Of a DNA stretch of 60,608 nucleotides, positions 25,213-34,021 are shown one piece after another (position 1 is the first letter of the stretch; the number at the start of each line of letters is the position of its first letter). A model generated the notes under the pieces. The model made no database searches. It had not been told where the DNA came from and worked only from the letters and a program-made list of their open reading frames with translations. Source of the DNA: Caulobacter sp. (GTDB lineage Bacteria > Pseudomonadota > Alphaproteobacteria > Caulobacterales > Caulobacteraceae); the NCBI GenBank assembly GCA_030678995.1, contig JAUXTQ010000050.1, positions 1 to 60,608 on the forward strand, in the 5' to 3' direction. A program made the translations under genes and the position numbers.

Positions 25213-25667
25213 CCGCCGCAGACTCCCCTACCGCCGGCCGCTTCGAAGGCCGCGAGCATATCCTGCCGGTCCGGGTCTATTACGAGGACACCGATTTCAC
25301 CGGCGTCGTCTACCACGCCAACTACGTCCGCTATTTCGAGCGGGGGCGGAGCGACTTTCTGCGGCTGGCGGGGGTGTCGCACAGCGACCTGCTGGAGCGG
25401 CACGACCCGGCGGCGTTCGTGGTCACGCGGATGGAGATCGACTTCAAACGGCCGGCCAGGATTGACGACGCCCTGCAGGTGCGGACCACCTATGACTCCG
25501 CCAGGGGGGCGCGGCTGGCGATCAGCCAGCGGATCACCTGTGGCGAGACGCTGATCGCCACCGCCCAGGTGTCGGCCGCCTGCATCACCCTGGACGGAAA
25601 ACCGCGCAAGCCGCCGGCGGGACTTGTGGATGCGCTGCGGCCCTGGTTTTGCAAGGATCAGGCTTAA
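25209..25667 (+). CDS. ybgC: Tol-Pal system-associated acyl-CoA thioesterase
   Basis: 152 residues, hotdog fold. VRVYYEDTDFTGVVYHANYVRYFERGRSDFLR (residues 21-52) is the 4HBT/YbgC signature with the catalytic Asp in the D-T/D-x-x-G-V-V-Y-H-A-N motif. It hydrolyses acyl-CoA or acyl-ACP species and associates with phospholipid metabolism at the inner membrane. GTG start overlapping the lipoprotein stop. It heads the conserved ybgC-tolQRAB-pal-cpoB cluster. Confidence 0.94.
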   Translation: MTAADSPTAGRFEGREHILPVRVYYEDTDFTGVVYHANYVRYFERGRSDFLRLAGVSHSDLLERHDPAAFVVTRMEIDFKRPARIDDALQVRTTYDSARGARLAISQRITCGETLIATAQVSAACITLDGKPRKPPAGLVDALRPWFCKDQA

Positions 25668-25677
25668 CGCCCGTTAA
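25664..25677. promoter_or_regulatory. TTAAC-N4-GTTAA dyad upstream of tolQ
   Basis: A perfect dyad at the ybgC stop, 70 bases before tolQ. It contains two TTAA blocks with six bases between them, close to but not identical with the CtrA box (TTAA-N7-TTAA) that controls division-linked genes in Caulobacterales. Regulation is speculative. Confidence 0.3.
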
Positions 25678-25746
25678 GGGTCACGCCATAGTTTCACCAA
25701 AGCCGCAGGGTGAATTGCGGCAGACCGCCCCGGGGGACGCGAACGC

Positions 25747-26445
25747 ATGGACGCCCAGACGATCTCGGCTGACACCTTTTCCCTTCTCACCCTGTGGGGT
25801 AACGCCGACTGGGTGGTGAAGGGGGTGATGATCTTCCTCGCCCTGGCCTCGCTGTGGTCCTGGGCGGTGATCATCGACAAGCTGTTCCGTTTCAGCGCGC
25901 TCAACGCCGAGGCCAACCGGTTCGAGGACAAGGTCGGCTCGGGCCGGCCGCTCGAGGAGGTCGGCCAGGAATCCTCAAGCAGCAAGCATCCGCTGCCCAA
26001 GCTGCTCAACGCCGCCCTGCGCGAGTGGAAGGAAGCCCGTTCCCGCGGCGCCATCGGCGACACCCAGACCGCCCTGCTGATCCAGCGCATCGACCGGGTG
26101 CTGGACAGCAACATCGCCCGCGAAAGCCAGAAGGTCGAAGATGGCCTCGGCAGCCTGGCCATCGTCGCCACGGCCTCGCCGTTCGTCGGCCTGTTCGGCA
26201 CCGTCTGGGGCATCATGCACGCCTTCCAGAACATCGCGATCGAGAAGAACACCTCGCTGGCGGTGGTCGCCCCGGCCATCGCCGAGGCCCTGTTCGCCAC
26301 GGCCATCGGCCTGGCGGCCGCCATTCCGGCCTACATCGCCTACAACAAGTTCTCCACCGACGCCGGCAAGTTCGGCGCCCGGCTGGAAGGATTCGCCGAC
26401 GACCTGTCCACCGCCATCCAGCGCCGGCTGGCGGAGAAGATCTGA
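25747..26445 (+). CDS. tolQ: TolQ, Tol-Pal proton channel subunit
   Basis: 232 residues with three helices: about 20-45 ([24 protein letters not shown]), 135-160 ([27 protein letters not shown]) and 175-200 ([29 protein letters not shown]). The pore helix motif [19 protein letters not shown] is diagnostic. TolQ with TolR uses the proton motive force to drive TolA, pulling the outer membrane in at the division site. Ends three bases before tolR. Confidence 0.95.
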   Translation: MDAQTISADTFSLLTLWGNADWVVKGVMIFLALASLWSWAVIIDKLFRFSALNAEANRFEDKVGSGRPLEEVGQESSSSKHPLPKLLNAALREWKEARSRGAIGDTQTALLIQRIDRVLDSNIARESQKVEDGLGSLAIVATASPFVGLFGTVWGIMHAFQNIAIEKNTSLAVVAPAIAEALFATAIGLAAAIPAYIAYNKFSTDAGKFGARLEGFADDLSTAIQRRLAEKI

Positions 26446-26448
26446 GCC

Positions 26449-26946
26449 ATGGCCCTCTCTTCCACCGACGCCTTCGGCGCTGTCGGCAAGCGCCGCTCCC
26501 GGCGGGGCCGCGGCCGGCGCGGCGCGCTCAGCGAGATCAACGTCACGCCGCTGGTGGACGTGATGCTGGTGCTGTTGATCATCTTCATGATCAGCGCGCC
26601 CCTGCTGACCAGCGGCGTGCCCATCGAGCTGCCCAAGACCGAGGCCGGCGCGATGCAGGACCAGGCCGAGCCCCTGACCCTGACCATCCGCGCCGACGGC
26701 AAGCTGTTCGTCGGCGAGACGCCGGTCCCCTTCGACGCCCTCAAGCCCCGGCTGGCGGCCCTGGCCCGCGGCGGTCAGGAACGGCCGGTCTATGTCCGCG
26801 CCGACGGCAAGGCCTCTTACGAGGTGGTGGCCCAGGTGATGGCCGCCCTCTCCACCGGCGGCTTCACCAAGATCAACCTGATCACCGACACCGGCGGCCC
26901 GTCCTCCGGCGAGGCCCCACCCGCTCCGGTCAAGGGAGCGCAGTAG
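26449..26946 (+). CDS. tolR: TolR, Tol-Pal proton channel subunit
   Basis: 165 residues. Cytoplasmic basic N-terminus ([35 protein letters not shown]), in which the aspartate of [16 protein letters not shown] is the proton-carrying residue. The periplasmic domain ([15 protein letters not shown]...[16 protein letters not shown]..., [32 protein letters not shown]) matches the ExbD/TolR fold. Located between tolQ and tolA with gaps of three and four bases. Confidence 0.95.
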   Translation: MALSSTDAFGAVGKRRSRRGRGRRGALSEINVTPLVDVMLVLLIIFMISAPLLTSGVPIELPKTEAGAMQDQAEPLTLTIRADGKLFVGETPVPFDALKPRLAALARGGQERPVYVRADGKASYEVVAQVMAALSTGGFTKINLITDTGGPSSGEAPPAPVKGAQ

Positions 26947-26950
26947 CCGC

Positions 26951-27739
26951 ATGGGACGCCGTGAGAGGACAGGCATCTCGCCGGCCCTCGCGGCATCGGC
27001 GCTGCTGCACGGCCTGGCCCTGCTTGCCTCGATCTATCTGGTCGGGCTGTTCAAGGAGCCGTTCCAGCTGGGCGGCGGGGTGCCCGTGACCATCGTCAGC
27101 GACGCGCCGGCGGAACTGAAGTTCGCCCCCCAGGCCGAGGAAGATCAGACGGCCCAGACCGAGACGCCGGACCCGCTGGTCGAACCCGATCCCCTTCCGC
27201 CGGAGCCGGAATTCGTCCCCAGCCCGACGCCCACGCCGGCCCCCGCGACCCCGAAGGAACCCGCGCCTCGGCCGACGCCGAAGTCCGACCTCGACCTGGA
27301 CCGCCTGCTGCGCGATGTGCAGCCCTCCTCGCGGCCCCGGCCGGCGGCCCGGCCGCCCAAACCGGCGGGCGGCGCCCAGGGTGCGTCCCGCGCCGAGACC
27401 GCCGTGAAGGTCGGCTCGGGCAAGCGGGTGTCGGCGGCGACCCAGGGCTATCTGCTCGATCTCGGCGGCGACCTCAGCCGGCGCTGGAACCCCAACTGCC
27501 TGGTCGAGGGCGGCGCCGATGTGGGGGCGGTGGTGCGGTTCCGTGTCTCGACCGGCGGCCGGCTGCTCGGCCCGCCGGTGTCCTCCGAGGAGAACACCGG
27601 CAATGCGATGGTGCGCGTCGCCTCCGAACGGGCCAAACGCGCCGTCTACGCCTCCGAACCGTTCCGCAATTTCCCACCGGAACTGTACGGTGAGGAACTG
27701 ATTTATCCCTTCGACGCCGCCGCCGCCTGCAAACGCTAG
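26951..27739 (+). CDS. tolA: TolA-like cell envelope protein
   Basis: 262 residues. One N-terminal helix ([23 protein letters not shown]) with the S.xxxH motif that engages TolQR, then a Pro/Glu-rich extended region (residues about 50-130, with many PEPEPxP and PTP repeats) in place of the long helical domain II of gammaproteobacterial TolA. The C-terminal domain ([23 protein letters not shown]...[36 protein letters not shown]) is the TonB/TolA-type fold. It spans the periplasm to Pal. Identified mostly from position and layout. Confidence 0.9.
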   Translation: MGRRERTGISPALAASALLHGLALLASIYLVGLFKEPFQLGGGVPVTIVSDAPAELKFAPQAEEDQTAQTETPDPLVEPDPLPPEPEFVPSPTPTPAPATPKEPAPRPTPKSDLDLDRLLRDVQPSSRPRPAARPPKPAGGAQGASRAETAVKVGSGKRVSAATQGYLLDLGGDLSRRWNPNCLVEGGADVGAVVRFRVSTGGRLLGPPVSSEENTGNAMVRVASERAKRAVYASEPFRNFPPELYGEELIYPFDAAAACKR

Positions 27740-27755
27740 TTCCCGGAGAGCCTTG

Positions 27756-29060
27756 ATGTCCTTCCGACCCGTTCTCGCCGCCCTGCTGGCCATCGCCGCC
27801 GTCGGACTCGTCGGCCTGCCGCGCGAGGCCCGCGCCCAGGTCGGGGCGACCATCAGCCAGGGCGTGGTCGAACCCCTGCCCATCGCGGTGCCGGCCTTTT
27901 CCGGGGCCGGACGCGGCGCGGACATGGCGGCGGTGATCATCGCCAACCTCGAGCGGTCGGGCCTGTTCGCGCCGATCAACGCGGCGGCCTTCCCCGAACG
28001 CAATCTGGACATCGGCATCCAGCCCGACTTCGCCGGCTGGAAGACGATCAACGCCCAGGCCCTGGTCAACGGGGCCATCACCGTCGAGGGCGACGGCAAG
28101 CTGCGGGTCGACTTCCGCCTGTGGGACGTCTTCTCCGGCGAACAGATGCTGGGTCTGCAGTTCACCTCCACCCCGGAGAACTGGCGCCGCGTGGCGCACA
28201 AGATCAGCGACGCTGTCTATGAGCGGCTGACCGGCGAGAAGGGCTATTTCGACAGCCGGGTGGTGTTCGTCGCCGAGAGCGGCCCGCGCGGAAACCGGGT
28301 CAAGCGCCTGATGATCATGGACCAGGACGGGGCCAACCCCTCCAGCCTGACCGACGGCAGCTATGTGGTGATGACCCCGCGCTTCTCGGCCAACAGCCAG
28401 GAAATCACCTACATGGCGCTGCGGCCGACCGGTTCCAGCATCTATCTGTTCAACATCGAGACCGCCCGGTCCGAGACCCTCGGCCGCTTCCCCGGCATGG
28501 TCTTCGCGCCGCGCTTCTCGCCCGACGGCGGGCGGGTGGCCTTCTCCATCGAGCGGGGCGGCAACAGCGACATCTGGGTGATGAACCTGGCCAGCCGCTC
28601 ACAGACCCGCCTGACCTCCGATCCCGGCATCGACACCTCGCCCAGCTATGCGCCGGACGGCGGGCGGATCGTGTTCAACTCCGACCGCGGCGGCAGCCCC
28701 CAACTCTATGTGATGGGCGCCGACGGGGGCGGCGCGCGCCGCATCTCCTACGGCTCGGGCCGCTACATGACCCCGGTCTGGAGCCCCAACGGGGACTTCA
28801 TCGCCTTCACCAAGCAGCAGGGCGGCCAGTTCCACATCGGCGTGATGCGCCCCGATGGCTCGGATGAGCGAATCCTGACCACCAGCTACCTTGACGAGGG
28901 CCCCACCTGGGCGCCCAACGGGCGGGTGCTGATGTTCTTCCGTGAAACACCCGGCGGCGCCCCGCGTTTGTGGACCGTGGACATCACCGGACGGATCCTT
29001 AAACCGGCTCCCTATCAGGGCTCGGGGTCGGATCCGGCCTGGTCGCCGTTGCTCAACTGA
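27756..29060 (+). CDS. tolB: Tol-Pal system periplasmic protein TolB
   Basis: 434 residues, signal peptide [28 protein letters not shown]. The N-terminal domain (IAVPAFSG...[14 protein letters not shown]) is followed by a six-bladed beta-propeller with repeating SPDG/APDG motifs: [94 protein letters not shown]. TolB binds Pal and TolA. Start ATG at 27756 after CGGAGAG. A TTG-ATG two-residue longer version is unlikely. Confidence 0.96.
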   Translation: MSFRPVLAALLAIAAVGLVGLPREARAQVGATISQGVVEPLPIAVPAFSGAGRGADMAAVIIANLERSGLFAPINAAAFPERNLDIGIQPDFAGWKTINAQALVNGAITVEGDGKLRVDFRLWDVFSGEQMLGLQFTSTPENWRRVAHKISDAVYERLTGEKGYFDSRVVFVAESGPRGNRVKRLMIMDQDGANPSSLTDGSYVVMTPRFSANSQEITYMALRPTGSSIYLFNIETARSETLGRFPGMVFAPRFSPDGGRVAFSIERGGNSDIWVMNLASRSQTRLTSDPGIDTSPSYAPDGGRIVFNSDRGGSPQLYVMGADGGGARRISYGSGRYMTPVWSPNGDFIAFTKQQGGQFHIGVMRPDGSDERILTTSYLDEGPTWAPNGRVLMFFRETPGGAPRLWTVDITGRILKPAPYQGSGSDPAWSPLLN

Positions 29061-29187
29061 CCGGTGATTGTGGTTGTTGGGCCTCAAACTGACGCCATTG
29101 TGAGGCACAGTCTGAGTTTTCGGTCGCGTAACTGAACCATCTGGCGTCACTATCGGCGCAAGACACCTATCCGGAGGAGAACGCTTG

Positions 29188-29733
29188 ATGAGCTTCGACG
29201 CCAAACGCGCCATCAGACTTGCGCTGATCGTCGCCGCCACCGCCTCGATGGCCGCCTGCGCCACGAAGCCGAAGCCTCAGCCCGGGCCCGGACCGTCGGC
29301 CGGGCCCGGCCCGGCCGGCCCGCGCGGACCAGGACCGGCCGCCCCGATCGACACCCGACCGATCCCCGGATCGGTGCAGGACTTCGTCATCAACATCGGC
29401 GACTTCGTCTATTTCGATCTGGACCGCTACGACGTCCGCTCCGACGCCGCGCCGGTGCTGGACGCCCAGGCCGCCTGGCTGCGCCAGTATCCCTCGGTGA
29501 AGATCCGCATCGAGGGCAACTGCGACGAACGCGGCACCCGCGAGTACAATCTTGCCCTTGGCGCCCGCCGCGCCAACGCCGTGCGGGACTATCTGGTCAG
29601 CCGCGGCGTCCCCGCCAGCCGTATCACCACCCTGTCCTGGGGCAAGGAACGGCCGGTCGATCCGGGCTCCAACGAGGACGCCTGGTCGCGCAACCGCAAC
29701 GGCCACACCGTCATCGTCGAGGGCGCGCGCTAG
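29188..29733 (+). CDS. pal: Pal, peptidoglycan-associated lipoprotein
   Basis: 181 residues. Lipoprotein signal ends SMAAC (lipidated Cys near residue 25). A Pro/Gly-rich linker (PKPQPGPGPSAGPGPAGPRGPGP) precedes the OmpA-like domain: VYFDLDRYDVRSDAAPVLDAQAAWLRQYPSVKIRIEGNCDERGTREYNLALGARRANAVRDYLVSRGV, with the D and R that bind diaminopimelate. It tethers the outer membrane to peptidoglycan. Ribosome-binding GGAGGAG precedes the ATG. tolB lies 127 bases upstream, so pal could have its own promoter. Confidence 0.96.
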   Translation: MSFDAKRAIRLALIVAATASMAACATKPKPQPGPGPSAGPGPAGPRGPGPAAPIDTRPIPGSVQDFVINIGDFVYFDLDRYDVRSDAAPVLDAQAAWLRQYPSVKIRIEGNCDERGTREYNLALGARRANAVRDYLVSRGVPASRITTLSWGKERPVDPGSNEDAWSRNRNGHTVIVEGAR

Positions 29734-29772
29734 CGCCTCCACGACCTGAGGAATGCCGGGAGGGGGTCGCGG

Positions 29773-29883
29773 GAGCGCGTTCCGCGAAAGTGTGTGCGGT
29801 TTCGCGATCAGAACGCGCTCAAAGTAACAGTCTGAAGCCTTCCTGATCCGATCGAATGGAGACATTCGATCGGGGAAGGCTTC
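29773..29883. repeat. Alphaproteobacterial intergenic repeat with two hairpins (pal-cpoB)
   Basis: GAGCGCGTTC (29773-29782) pairs with GAACGCGCTC (29811-29820) around an inner GCGAAA/TTTCGC pair. Ten bases on, GAAGCCTTCC-n4-CCGATCGAAT pairs with ATTCGATCGG-n-GAAGGCTTC (29834-29883). The word order (GCG.AAAGTGTG.GCGGTTTCGCGATCA.AACG) is one I know from repeats common across Rhizobiales-type genomes. No poly-T follows, so it is probably not a simple terminator. Confidence 0.75.
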
Positions 29884-29951
29884 GGCGGCTCCCTTCTTGC
29901 AATCCGGCCATGCCGTAATTTCGACGCCGCAACGGACGCATCATTCCCGCC

Positions 29952-30806
29952 ATGAAGCGAAACACACTCCTCGCCGCCGCCGCTGTCCTGACCGTCTCGC
30001 TCAGCGCGGCCGCCGCCTGGTCGCAGACCCCGATGCCCGACCCGCTGGACGACCGGTCCGTCCGCCGCCTGGACAAGATGGAAAAGGTCGTGCGCGAGCT
30101 GCGCTCGATCGTCTTCCAGGGCCGTGACAGCGGACAGCCCGTGGTGGTCATGCCGGCCGAGACCGAGGCCCAGATCGGCGCCCTGACCAATCGCATTGCC
30201 GATCTCGAAGAGACGCTGACCAGGCTGAACGGGGCCAACGAGGCCCTGACCTTCGAGCTGGAACAGGCGCGCAAGGCCCTGGCCGCCTCCGACACATCGA
30301 CCCGCGCCCTGTCGGACCGGCTGGCCGCGCTGGAGGGCCGCACGACCCAGATCGAGGCCGCCGCCGCCGCCCAGGACCCCGTCGTCACCGAGGAAGAGGC
30401 CGCCGCCAATGACGCCGGCGACCCAGACGGCGACTTCGCCCGCGCCCGCCAGTTCATGCTCGACGGCGACTATGACTCCGCCGAAACCGCCTTCGGGAAC
30501 TTTGTGAAGCGCTACGGCGACACCGAGAAGGGTCCGGAGGCCCGCTACTGGCTGGGCAAGACCCTGGCCGTGCGCGGGGCCAACGGCGACGCCGCCGGGG
30601 CCTTCATCGGCGCCATCCGCGGCTGGCCCAAGGCCGCCTGGGCGCCCGACGCGGTGCTGGAGCTGTCCCGCGCCCTGGTGGCCCTGAAGAAGCCGGAAGA
30701 CGCCTGCCAGACGCTGGGCGAACTGAGCCGCCGCTATCCCAAGGCCCCCGCCTCGGTGATGACCCGCGCCCAGACCGTCCGGGCCCAGGCGAAGTGCGCG
30801 GCCTGA
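29952..30806 (+). CDS. cpoB: CpoB/YbgF, Tol-Pal associated division coordinator
   Basis: 284 residues. Signal peptide MKRNTLLAAAAVLTVSLSAAAAWSQ. A coiled coil with heptads follows (about residues 40-135: IGALTNRIADLEETLTRLNGANEALTFELEQ..., the trimerisation domain). A Glu/Ala linker leads to three TPR-like repeats: FARARQFMLDGDYDSAETAFGNFVKRYGDTEKGPEARYWLGKTLAVRGANGDAAGAF... . In other proteobacteria CpoB links peptidoglycan synthesis to Tol constriction. Last gene of the tol operon, separated from pal by a repeat. Confidence 0.93.
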   Translation: MKRNTLLAAAAVLTVSLSAAAAWSQTPMPDPLDDRSVRRLDKMEKVVRELRSIVFQGRDSGQPVVVMPAETEAQIGALTNRIADLEETLTRLNGANEALTFELEQARKALAASDTSTRALSDRLAALEGRTTQIEAAAAAQDPVVTEEEAAANDAGDPDGDFARARQFMLDGDYDSAETAFGNFVKRYGDTEKGPEARYWLGKTLAVRGANGDAAGAFIGAIRGWPKAAWAPDAVLELSRALVALKKPEDACQTLGELSRRYPKAPASVMTRAQTVRAQAKCAA

Positions 30807-30818
30807 TCGGATAAATCT

Positions 30819-30849
30819 CGCTCATTCCGGCGAATCCGGGGGATGAGCG
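30819..30849. terminator. Hairpin between convergent cpoB and histidine kinase genes
   Basis: CGCTCAT (30819-30825) pairs with ATGAGCG (30843-30849), with an inner CCGG/CCGG pair. It lies between two converging genes. No clear T-run on either side, so it may be a weak bidirectional terminator. Confidence 0.45.
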
Positions 30850-30858
30850 GAAAGAGGA

Positions 30859-32664
30859 CTAGGCGGCAACCGCCTCCGGCTCGATCCGTCCGGCGGCGTC
30901 GGCGAGGGCGGCGAATAGCTCGCCCAGATCGATCGGCTTGCGCACCACCCCGTCGGCGCCGGCGGCGCGGTAGCGGGCCACGTCATCCTCGAAGACGTTG
31001 GCCGTCAGCATCCATATCGGCGTTTCCGCGCCCGGACCGCCGGCGGCGCGGATTGCGCGCAGGGCGGAAAGACCGTCCATGACCGGCATGTTGGCGTCCA
31101 TCAGCACGATGTCGAAGGCGCCGTGGGCCATGGCCTCGACCGCCTCGCGGCCGTCCTCGACCAGGGTCAGCGCCACCGCCAGCGGCTCGAGCAGCACCCG
31201 CAGCACATGGCGGTTGGCGGCGTTGTCCTCGGCGGCCAGCACCCGCAGCGGCCGGGCCTGGTCGAGCACCGGCTCGGCCTGACTGACCTGCGTCTCCGCG
31301 GTCGCGTCGGCCAACGGCGCGGCGAAGCTGAAGCTGAAGGCCGCGCCGCCGCCCGGCGCATCGCCGACCGCGATGTCGCCCCCCATCAGGGCCACGTTGC
31401 CGGCGCAGATGGCCAGGCCCAGGCCCGCGCCGCCGAGGGCGCGGCCTTCGTGGGTTTGTTCGAAGCTGTCGAAGATGCGCGTGCGGTCCTCGACCGGCAC
31501 GCCGGCGCCCTGGTCCAGCACCTCGGCGACGACGGCCAGTCGGCCGCCGTCCTCGACGCCCGAGAGGCGCACGGTGACGGTCCCGCCGCGCGGGCTGAAC
31601 TTCACCGCGTTGGACAACAGATTGACCAGCGCCTGCTCGATCTTGGCACCGTCGGCCAGCAGGCCGCAGGGCGTGGGCAGACCGTCGATGTCGAGCACCA
31701 GGGTCACGCCGCGCTCGCTGGCCCGCGGCGTCCAGATGCGCACCACGGTCGCGGCCATGCGCCGAAGATCGAGCGGGGCGGCTTCCAGCGTCATCTTGCC
31801 CGCCTCGATGCGGGTAATGTCCAGCATCGCGTCGAGCAGGCGCTTGAGCAGGGCGCCGGCGTCGAGCACCCCGATCGCCATCTCCTTCTGACTGACCGTC
31901 AGCTTGGTGCGGTTCAGCGCCTCGGTCAGGCCCAGCACGGCGTTGAGCGGGGTGCGGATTTCGTGGCTGGTCATGGCCAGGAAGTCTGACTTGGCCCGGT
32001 TGGCGGCCTCCGCCTCGGCGCGGGCGGCCTCGGCCTCCGCGACCATGGCGGTGAGGGCGGCGTTCTTGTCCTCCAGCGCCATGCGGGCCCGCCAGAGGGT
32101 GCGGTCGGTCGACTGCTGGCGCCAGCTGGCGGCGACCAGGGCTGCGACGAACACCACCACGGCGATCGCGAAATGCGGGCCGGCCATGGCGCCCTTCTGG
32201 TCCAGGGCCACCCAGATCATCGCGCCGATCGCGGGCGCGATCGACGCCAGATAGCCGAGCCGGCTCATGTGCAGCTGCAGGGCCGTGAACACCAGCACGC
32301 CGATGATCAGCAGCCCGGTCTCCATCTTGATGGCCGGACTGGTGGTAAAGCCGCGGACCTCCAGCGCCATCCAGCAGGCGTGCAGGGAGATCAGGAAGAC
32401 GACCAGCCCCGTCCGCACGGTCAGCTTGCGCAGCGCCAGGGTCGCATCGGCTTCGCGGGCGGCGACTTCCACGGCCCAGAACAGCGTGGCGTAGAGGCAG
32501 AAGTGCAGCGCCGTGAAGCCCGCGGTGAACAGCGGCGTGGAGATGCTGGCCAACAGCACGGCCAGACCCGCGACCAGGCCCAGGCGAACGGGGGCGAGGC
32601 CACGGTAGTGGCGGATGAAGCCGTCAAGCTTCAGGGCGTCGGCGGTCGGATTTGGCGGTGTCAT
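30859..32664 (-). CDS. Hybrid sensor histidine kinase/response regulator
   Basis: 601 residues. The N-terminal 180 residues contain about six hydrophobic helices with no large periplasmic loop, followed by a coiled coil (195-225). HisKA with phospho-His H234 in FLAMTSHEIRTPLNAVLG; HATPase_c with N box NLLSNAVKF (348-356), G1 DQGAGVP (384-390) and G2 GGAGLGLAI (411-419). The C-terminal receiver (473-590) has phospho-acceptor D523 in IVLMDANMPVMDG, acidic pair E479/D480 and K576. No output domain, so it must pass phosphate on through a phosphotransferase. Signal unknown. Start at 32664 chosen over a six-residue longer ATG. Confidence 0.92.
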   Translation of the reverse strand: MTPPNPTADALKLDGFIRHYRGLAPVRLGLVAGLAVLLASISTPLFTAGFTALHFCLYATLFWAVEVAAREADATLALRKLTVRTGLVVFLISLHACWMALEVRGFTTSPAIKMETGLLIIGVLVFTALQLHMSRLGYLASIAPAIGAMIWVALDQKGAMAGPHFAIAVVVFVAALVAASWRQQSTDRTLWRARMALEDKNAALTAMVAEAEAARAEAEAANRAKSDFLAMTSHEIRTPLNAVLGLTEALNRTKLTVSQKEMAIGVLDAGALLKRLLDAMLDITRIEAGKMTLEAAPLDLRRMAATVVRIWTPRASERGVTLVLDIDGLPTPCGLLADGAKIEQALVNLLSNAVKFSPRGGTVTVRLSGVEDGGRLAVVAEVLDQGAGVPVEDRTRIFDSFEQTHEGRALGGAGLGLAICAGNVALMGGDIAVGDAPGGGAAFSFSFAAPLADATAETQVSQAEPVLDQARPLRVLAAEDNAANRHVLRVLLEPLAVALTLVEDGREAVEAMAHGAFDIVLMDANMPVMDGLSALRAIRAAGGPGAETPIWMLTANVFEDDVARYRAAGADGVVRKPIDLGELFAALADAAGRIEPEAVAA

Positions 32665-32720
32665 GAAGCGACATTCGACCACGGGTTAGTGAATATCGGC
32701 CTAAGCCGGACCGCCCGTGA

Positions 32721-32748
32721 GGGACAGACACCCGCGGGTGTCTGTCCC
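32721..32748. repeat. Perfect 28-bp palindrome (REP-like, copy C)
   Basis: A fully self-complementary 28-base sequence with GGGACAGACACCC as its left arm and GGGTGTCTGTCCC as its right. It shares the GGGACA...TGTCCC ends with the pairs at 10.5 and 17.4 kb but has a different centre. It lies 10 bases past the moeA stop on the minus strand and 56 bases upstream of the kinase gene. Confidence 0.8.
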
Positions 32749-32758
32749 TGATGCGGCG

Positions 32759-34021
32759 TCACCCGCGATCCAGTCTCAAGATGTCCACGCTCCCCCCAAC
32801 CGCCACGGCAGGAGCCCCCGGAAGCCGCCGCAGCAGCGCATCCGCGGCGGCGAAGACGGTGACCAGCGAGCTGTCCTGGTCGGGGAAAGCCGACACGCCG
32901 TCCGGTCTCAGCCGCGCCCGCATCCAGTGTTCGCGGGGGCCGTTGGCGGGCAGCGGCTCGGCAAGCCGCGCCGTATCGAGGCCGAAGGGCCGGGTCACGC
33001 CCTGCAGGGCCAGCACAAGGGGTTTGAGGAACAGCTCGGCGCAGACGAAGGCCGAGGCGGGGTTGCCGGGCAGCCCCAGCACCAGCCGACCGCCTCCCGA
33101 AGAATTGGCCGCAAGCCGACCGAACCAGGTCGGCTTGCCGGGCCGGATGTTGACCGTTTCGACGTCCAGCTCCAGCCCCAGGGTCGCCAGGGCCGGCTTG
33201 ACCAGGTCGTAATCGCCCACGGAGGCCCCGCCGACCGTGACGATCACGTCAACGTCGATGTTGCGAACGGCCTCGGCGATGGCGGCGGCGTCATCGCCCG
33301 TGCGGGCCAGTCGCTCGGGCGCCCCGCCCCAGCGGCGGATCATCGGCAGCAGGCCGGCGCTGCCGGACTCGTAGATCTGGAATGGGCCGGCTTCGCTGCC
33401 GGGCGCGGCCAGCTCTTCGCCGGTGGCCAGGACGGCGATCCGGGGCAGCCGGGCGACCTGCAGGTGCGCCCGCCCGGCGGCGGCGGCCAGCGACAGGCGC
33501 CAGGGATCGAGCCGCGTTCCGGCTTCCAGCAGGACAGTTCCGGCGCGGAAGTCGCCGCCCCGCGCGCGGATGTTGGCCGACCCCTCGCCGGCGGGACCCA
33601 GACGCACGACGTCGCCGTCGCGTTCGGCGTTCTCCTGGATGATGACGAGGTCGGCGCCGGCCGGAACCGGGGCGCCGGTGAAGATGCGCAGGGCCTCGCC
33701 GCTCTGGAGCGTGGGTTCGTAGCCCCGCCCGGCGGCGCTCTCGCCGACGATGGTCAGAGAGACGGCCTCGCCGACATCGGCCCGCTTCACCGCCCAGCCG
33801 TCCATGGCGGAGGCGTCGAAGGGCGGCTGGTCGCGGATGGCGGTGACGGTCTCGGCCAGGGTCCGGCCGTCGGCCTCGGCCAGCGGCGTGGTCTCGGCGG
33901 GAAGCGGCGCGGCGCGGGCGAGCATCCGCGCCCGGGCGTCCTCGACGCTCAGGTTGCGCGGGCCACGGATGGGGTTAGCCGACAAAGGCCCGTTCAAGCA
34001 CGAAGTCGCCCGGCTCGGCAT
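32759..34021 (-). CDS. moeA: Molybdopterin molybdotransferase
   Basis: 420 residues. Inserts molybdate into molybdopterin-AMP. SVEDARARMLARAAPLPAE, DQPPFDASAMDGWAV (conserved PPFD.SAMDG), GEALRIFTGAPVPAGADLVIIQEN, RRWGG...DVIVTVGGASVGDYDLVKPAL (MPT-binding GGxSxGDxDxV), and LPGNPASAFVCAELFLKPLVLALQG are all in order. The ATG at 34021 lies inside the end of fpr but has a strong AAGGAAGG five bases upstream. TTG at 33985 is a weaker alternative. No other moa/moe gene is nearby, so this is an isolated cofactor gene. Confidence 0.92.
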   Translation of the reverse strand: MPSRATSCLNGPLSANPIRGPRNLSVEDARARMLARAAPLPAETTPLAEADGRTLAETVTAIRDQPPFDASAMDGWAVKRADVGEAVSLTIVGESAAGRGYEPTLQSGEALRIFTGAPVPAGADLVIIQENAERDGDVVRLGPAGEGSANIRARGGDFRAGTVLLEAGTRLDPWRLSLAAAAGRAHLQVARLPRIAVLATGEELAAPGSEAGPFQIYESGSAGLLPMIRRWGGAPERLARTGDDAAAIAEAVRNIDVDVIVTVGGASVGDYDLVKPALATLGLELDVETVNIRPGKPTWFGRLAANSSGGGRLVLGLPGNPASAFVCAELFLKPLVLALQGVTRPFGLDTARLAEPLPANGPREHWMRARLRPDGVSAFPDQDSSLVTVFAAADALLRRLPGAPAVAVGGSVDILRLDRG

